Shown here: one piece after another, positions 61,301 through 64,000 of the stretch
Layout of the letters: every line of letters starts with the position of its first letter
Position numbering within the stretch: the stretch's first letter is position 1
NCBI RefSeq assembly: GCF_000447755.1
Contig: NZ_AUNE01000052.1
Coordinates: 62,001-126,000 of the forward strand
Length of the DNA: 64,000 bases
Source: Bacteriovorax sp. BSW11_IV
GTDB taxonomy: Bacteria; Bdellovibrionota; Bacteriovoracia; Bacteriovoracales; Bacteriovoracaceae
Direction: 5' to 3'
Translations under genes and position numbers: made by a program
Notes under the pieces: model-generated
Told to the model about the DNA's origin: nothing
What the model saw: only the letters and a program-made list of their open reading frames with translations
Database searches by the model: none

Positions 61301-61912
61301 ATGGTTGAGCACTATTTAAGTTTATTTATTAAGTCTGTATTTATTGAAAACCTTGCTCTTTCATTCTTCTTAGGGATGTGTACATTTATCGCCGTTTCTA
61401 AGAAAGTTAAAACAGCAATTGGTCTTGGTGTAGCAGTTGTAGTTGTTCAGTCTATTACAGTTCCTGTTAACAACCTTCTATACACTTATTTATTAAAAGA
61501 TAACGCTCTTCAATGGGCCGGTATCCAAGGTGTAGACCTATCTTTCTTAGGTCTAATTTCTTATATCGGTGTTATTGCGGCGATCGTTCAAATTCTAGAG
61601 ATGGTATTAGATAAGTTTTTCCCTGCACTTTACTCTGCTCTAGGGATCTTCCTGCCACTGATCACAGTTAACTGTGCCATCATGGGGGGATCTCTATTCA
61701 TGGTTGAGCGTGACTATAACTTTGCTGAGTCTGTTGTTTACGGAGTTGGTTCAGGTTTTGGTTGGGCCCTTGCTATTGCAGCCCTTGCAGGTATTAGAGA
61801 AAAAATGAAATACAGTGATGTTCCAGAAGGTCTTAGAGGTCTTGGGATTACTTTCATTACTGTAGGTCTAATGGCCCTTGGATTCCTGTCTTTTTCAGGT
61901 ATCCAACTTTAA
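61301..61912 (+). CDS. nqrE: Na+-translocating NADH:quinone reductase subunit E
   Basis: A 203-residue membrane subunit of the NqrE/RnfA family with six helices, inverted in topology relative to Nqr[21 protein letters not shown] and the second-half [13 protein letters not shown] carry the Cys residues that complete the intramembrane iron site with NqrD. The start is ATG 61301, one base after the nqrD stop. A 38-bp gap separates it from nqrF. Confidence 0.96.
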   Translation: MVEHYLSLFIKSVFIENLALSFFLGMCTFIAVSKKVKTAIGLGVAVVVVQSITVPVNNLLYTYLLKDNALQWAGIQGVDLSFLGLISYIGVIAAIVQILEMVLDKFFPALYSALGIFLPLITVNCAIMGGSLFMVERDYNFAESVVYGVGSGFGWALAIAALAGIREKMKYSDVPEGLRGLGITFITVGLMALGFLSFSGIQL

Positions 61913-61950
61913 GAGTTTAACGGTTTAACAAGTTAAAAAGAGAGTTATAA

Positions 61951-63177
61951 ATGGACAATTTAATTCTTCTTGGGGTTTTGATGTTTACGGCCGTGGTACT
62001 TGCCCTGGTTGTTATCATTCTTTTCGCCAAGTCTAGACTTGTAAGCTCAGGTGATGTGAAGCTTACAATTAACGGTGAGAAAGTTGTTTCTGTACCAGCT
62101 GGTGGGAAACTTCTAAACGTTCTTGCTGACCAAAAGCTATTCGTATCTTCTGCCTGTGGTGGTGGTGGTACTTGTGGTCAGTGTAAAGTAAATGTTCTAA
62201 GTGGTGGTGGTGAAATTCTTGAAACAGAACTTTCACACATCTCTAAAAAAGAAGCTCGTGAAGGGTGTCGTCTTTCTTGCCAGGTTTCTGTTAAGAACGA
62301 CATGGACATTCACGTTCACGAAGAAGTTTTTGGTGTTAAAAAGTGGAAGTGTAAAGTTATTTCAAATAATAACGTTGCTACTTTCATTAAAGAATTCAAA
62401 CTTGCTCTACCTGAAGGCGAAGTTGTTCCTTTCAGAGCGGGTGGTTTTATTCAAATTGAAAGACCTGCTGGTCTAACAATTAACTACAAAGACTTTGATG
62501 TAGAAGAAGAATATAGAGAAGATTGGGATAAATTCAATCTTTGGAAATATACTTCTCATGTTGAAGACGAAACAATTCGTGCATACTCGATGGCAAACTA
62601 CCCAGAAGAGTACGGTATTATTATGCTAAACGTACGTATTGCTTCACCTCCTCCAAGACAAGACCATTTACCTCCAGGTAAAATGTCTTCTTATATTTTT
62701 AGCCTTAAAGCTGGAGATGAAGTTACTATTTCTGGTCCATTTGGTGAGTTCTTTGCTCGCGATACTGACAAAGAAATGGTTTTCGTTGGTGGTGGTGCTG
62801 GTATGGCGCCTATGCGTTCACACATCTTCGACCAATTTAAGAGACTACACACTAAGAGAAAAGTTTCTTTCTGGTATGGTGCTCGTTCTGTTAGAGAAAT
62901 GTTCTATGTTGAAGATTTTGATGGCATCCAAGCTGCAAATGATAACTTCAAGTGGCACGTTGCTCTTTCTGATGCTCTACCAAGTGACAACTGGACTGGT
63001 TACACAGGTTTCATCCACAATGTTCTTCATGATGAATACCTTAAAGATCACCCAGCTCCAGAAGATTGTGAGTACTACCTATGTGGACCTCCAATCATGA
63101 ACAAATGTGTTATCGAAATGCTTCTATCTCTAGGTGTAGAGAGAGAAGATATCATGCTTGATGATTTCGGGGGCTAA
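61951..63177 (+). CDS. nqrF: Na+-translocating NADH:quinone reductase subunit F
   Basis: A 408-residue NADH-oxidising subunit. It has one N-terminal helix (about 5-25), then a [2Fe-2S] ferredoxin domain with Cys69, Cys75, Cys78 and Cys110 in [13 protein letters not shown] and RLSCQ. The FAD domain has [11 protein letters not shown] and the NADH domain [13 protein letters not shown]. The layout and Cys positions are one residue off Vibrio NqrF. NADH enters the complex here. It is the last gene, followed by a strong terminator. Confidence 0.96.
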   Translation: MDNLILLGVLMFTAVVLALVVIILFAKSRLVSSGDVKLTINGEKVVSVPAGGKLLNVLADQKLFVSSACGGGGTCGQCKVNVLSGGGEILETELSHISKKEAREGCRLSCQVSVKNDMDIHVHEEVFGVKKWKCKVISNNNVATFIKEFKLALPEGEVVPFRAGGFIQIERPAGLTINYKDFDVEEEYREDWDKFNLWKYTSHVEDETIRAYSMANYPEEYGIIMLNVRIASPPPRQDHLPPGKMSSYIFSLKAGDEVTISGPFGEFFARDTDKEMVFVGGGAGMAPMRSHIFDQFKRLHTKRKVSFWYGARSVREMFYVEDFDGIQAANDNFKWHVALSDALPSDNWTGYTGFIHNVLHDEYLKDHPAPEDCEYYLCGPPIMNKCVIEMLLSLGVEREDIMLDDFGG

Positions 63178-63215
63178 TCGCCAATATATTTGTCAAAAAT
63201 ATGTTTATAATAGAG

Positions 63216-63247
63216 AAGGGACCAATTTTTTTGGTCCCTTTTTTATT
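63216..63247 (+). terminator. Terminator of the nqr operon
   Basis: AAGGGACCAA (63216-63225) pairs with TTGGTCCCTT (63231-63240) around a TTTTT loop, followed by a T-run. It ends the nqr operon. The T-run reaches into the stop region of the convergent LysR gene at 63243. On the other strand the A-rich flank could serve that gene too. Confidence 0.9.
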
Positions 63248-64000
63248 TCACACAAAAAGAATTTCTCGTATTTTCAAAAACAAAATCCATAAACTCGCGA
63301 ACTCGCTTAGGGAGATTTTTACTCGGCGGGAAAACTAAGTTGATAGGAGAAGGAGTCTTATCGATAGGAGTTAGAACCTGTTCTAGTTCTTTATTAATTC
63401 TTTCTTTTATGCAGAAAAAATCAGGTAGAATTCCAATTCCCATATCTGATTTGGTGTAGCTTAGAATTTGTAAAAAGCTATTTGTATATAGACTTGCAGT
63501 CAAGGCGCTTCCTTTGGCCTTGCTCTCCATCATATCAGCAAAGACATCAACACCTTGTTCATTTTTAAATGTGATCAGTCTATGATCTTTTAGTTCATGG
63601 AACGATTTTGGGCGGCCATATGTCTTAAGATAATTTGGTGAGGCCATAAGAACTAGCGAGACTTGGCCTAGCCTTTTTTGTTTGTAGCTAGAGTCACTTG
63701 CTTGCCCAATTCTAAAGGCGACATCTATTTTATCGGCAACAAGATCTACAAAGCGATTAGTAAAAAGACATTCGAAGATAATATTAGGATAGAGCTCATT
63801 GAATTTTAAAATAAGAGGGGCGACTATATTATGGCCAAAGTCCTCGGCCGCCGTGATGCGAATAACCCCACTCATATTATCTTCTTCACTTTGAATATCA
63901 TCGAGTTCACTTTGTAGCTGAAAAATGAGTACCTTTGTCTTTTCAAAGAGTGCTTCACCGGCCTTCGTGAGCTGAATTTGGCGTGTTGTGCGCAGTAAAA
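63243..64000 (-). CDS. LysR-family transcriptional regulator, partial
   Basis: The reading frame continues past the internal ATG at 63875 to the end of the window, giving at least 252 residues of a LysR-type regulator. The part upstream of that ATG reads RTTRQIQLTKAGEALFEKTK, the wing and start of the linker helix of the LysR DNA-binding domain. The visible remainder is the effector-binding domain (GVIRITAAEDFGHNIVAPLILKF and LPDFFCI). The inducer is unknown. The helix-turn-helix and start codon lie beyond 64000. It converges on the nqr terminator. Confidence 0.9.
   Translation of the reverse strand, partial: LLRTTRQIQLTKAGEALFEKTKVLIFQLQSELDDIQSEEDNMSGVIRITAAEDFGHNIVAPLILKFNELYPNIIFECLFTNRFVDLVADKIDVAFRIGQASDSSYKQKRLGQVSLVLMASPNYLKTYGRPKSFHELKDHRLITFKNEQGVDVFADMMESKAKGSALTASLYTNSFLQILSYTKSDMGIGILPDFFCIKERINKELEQVLTPIDKTPSPINLVFPPSKNLPKRVREFMDFVFENTRNSFCVK

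Noticed and set aside
1-64000. tRNA, rRNA or insertion-sequence genes
   Set aside because: No cloverleaf with a CCA end, no rRNA-like stretch and no transposase reading frame were noticed by eye. A tRNAscan or Infernal run would be needed to exclude small RNAs.

Overview
The window comes from an AT-rich Gram-negative bacterium whose genes are densely packed. Many products carry signal peptides or lipoboxes, there is a complete sodium-pumping NADH:quinone reductase (Nqr) operon, and there are three very large secreted fibre-like proteins built from phage-tail-like modules. Together these point to a marine predator of the Bdellovibrionota, probably Bacteriovoracales (Bacteriovorax/Halobacteriovorax-like). 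This placement is an inference from gene content, not from a marker-gene search.

Layout. 1-6.4 kb: the end of apt, a TerB-like protein, a 644-residue coiled-coil protein, a secreted HEXXH protein, a FecR-domain protein with a small lipoprotein, dtd and a one-helix membrane protein. 6.6-9.0 kb: a four-gene envelope operon (CPC-motif redoxin, FixH/YtkA-like lipoprotein, beta-barrel with a Cys-Cys-Gly-Gly-Gly start, His-rich periplasmic protein), perhaps for metal or redox handling. 9-15.5 kb: lipoproteins, a double-TM2 protein, rarD, phhA-phhB (Phe to Tyr with pterin recycling), an N-terminally extended NadD-like protein and a VAT1-like oxidoreductase. 15.5-20.8 kb: a coupled MscS - CorA-like - RimK - RimB-like operon.

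20.8-30.2 kb: rpsD with a clear promoter and structured leader; an aminotransferase whose only family-compatible start codon appears to be ATA; a rhodanese lipoprotein; a CFI-box protein overlapping a response regulator; yebC; a periplasmic glutathione peroxidase; a group of two-component genes; and a membrane protein - BolA - CGFS glutaredoxin operon. 30.2-38.7 kb: a DinG-type exonuclease-helicase, an RMD1/DUF155 protein, a MATE transporter with a terminator-like hairpin inside its first codons, a methyltransferase, a YchJ-like SEC-C protein and an astacin-like lipoprotein.

39-56 kb is the most distinctive part. Three consecutive genes encode secreted proteins of 1932, 2022 and 1659 residues. 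They share a Sec signal and an N-terminal domain, followed by tail-fibre shafts, and end in different tips: tail-collar and C1q-like domains, a Gly-rich domain, or S74 chaperone domains with coiled coils. They resemble the mosaic adhesive trimer fibres described in Bdellovibrio. They share a 5' leader element; one has a near-perfect FliA (sigma-28) promoter; and exact direct repeats flank at least one tip module, as expected if tips are shuffled by recombination. 57-63 kb holds nqrABCDEF, closed by a strong terminator, and the window ends inside a LysR regulator.

Two window-wide patterns stand out. Nine of the eleven convergent gene pairs overlap or lie within 8 bp of each other with no terminator. 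The tetranucleotide GGCC is frequent in many genes but much rarer in the nqr and rpsD genes.
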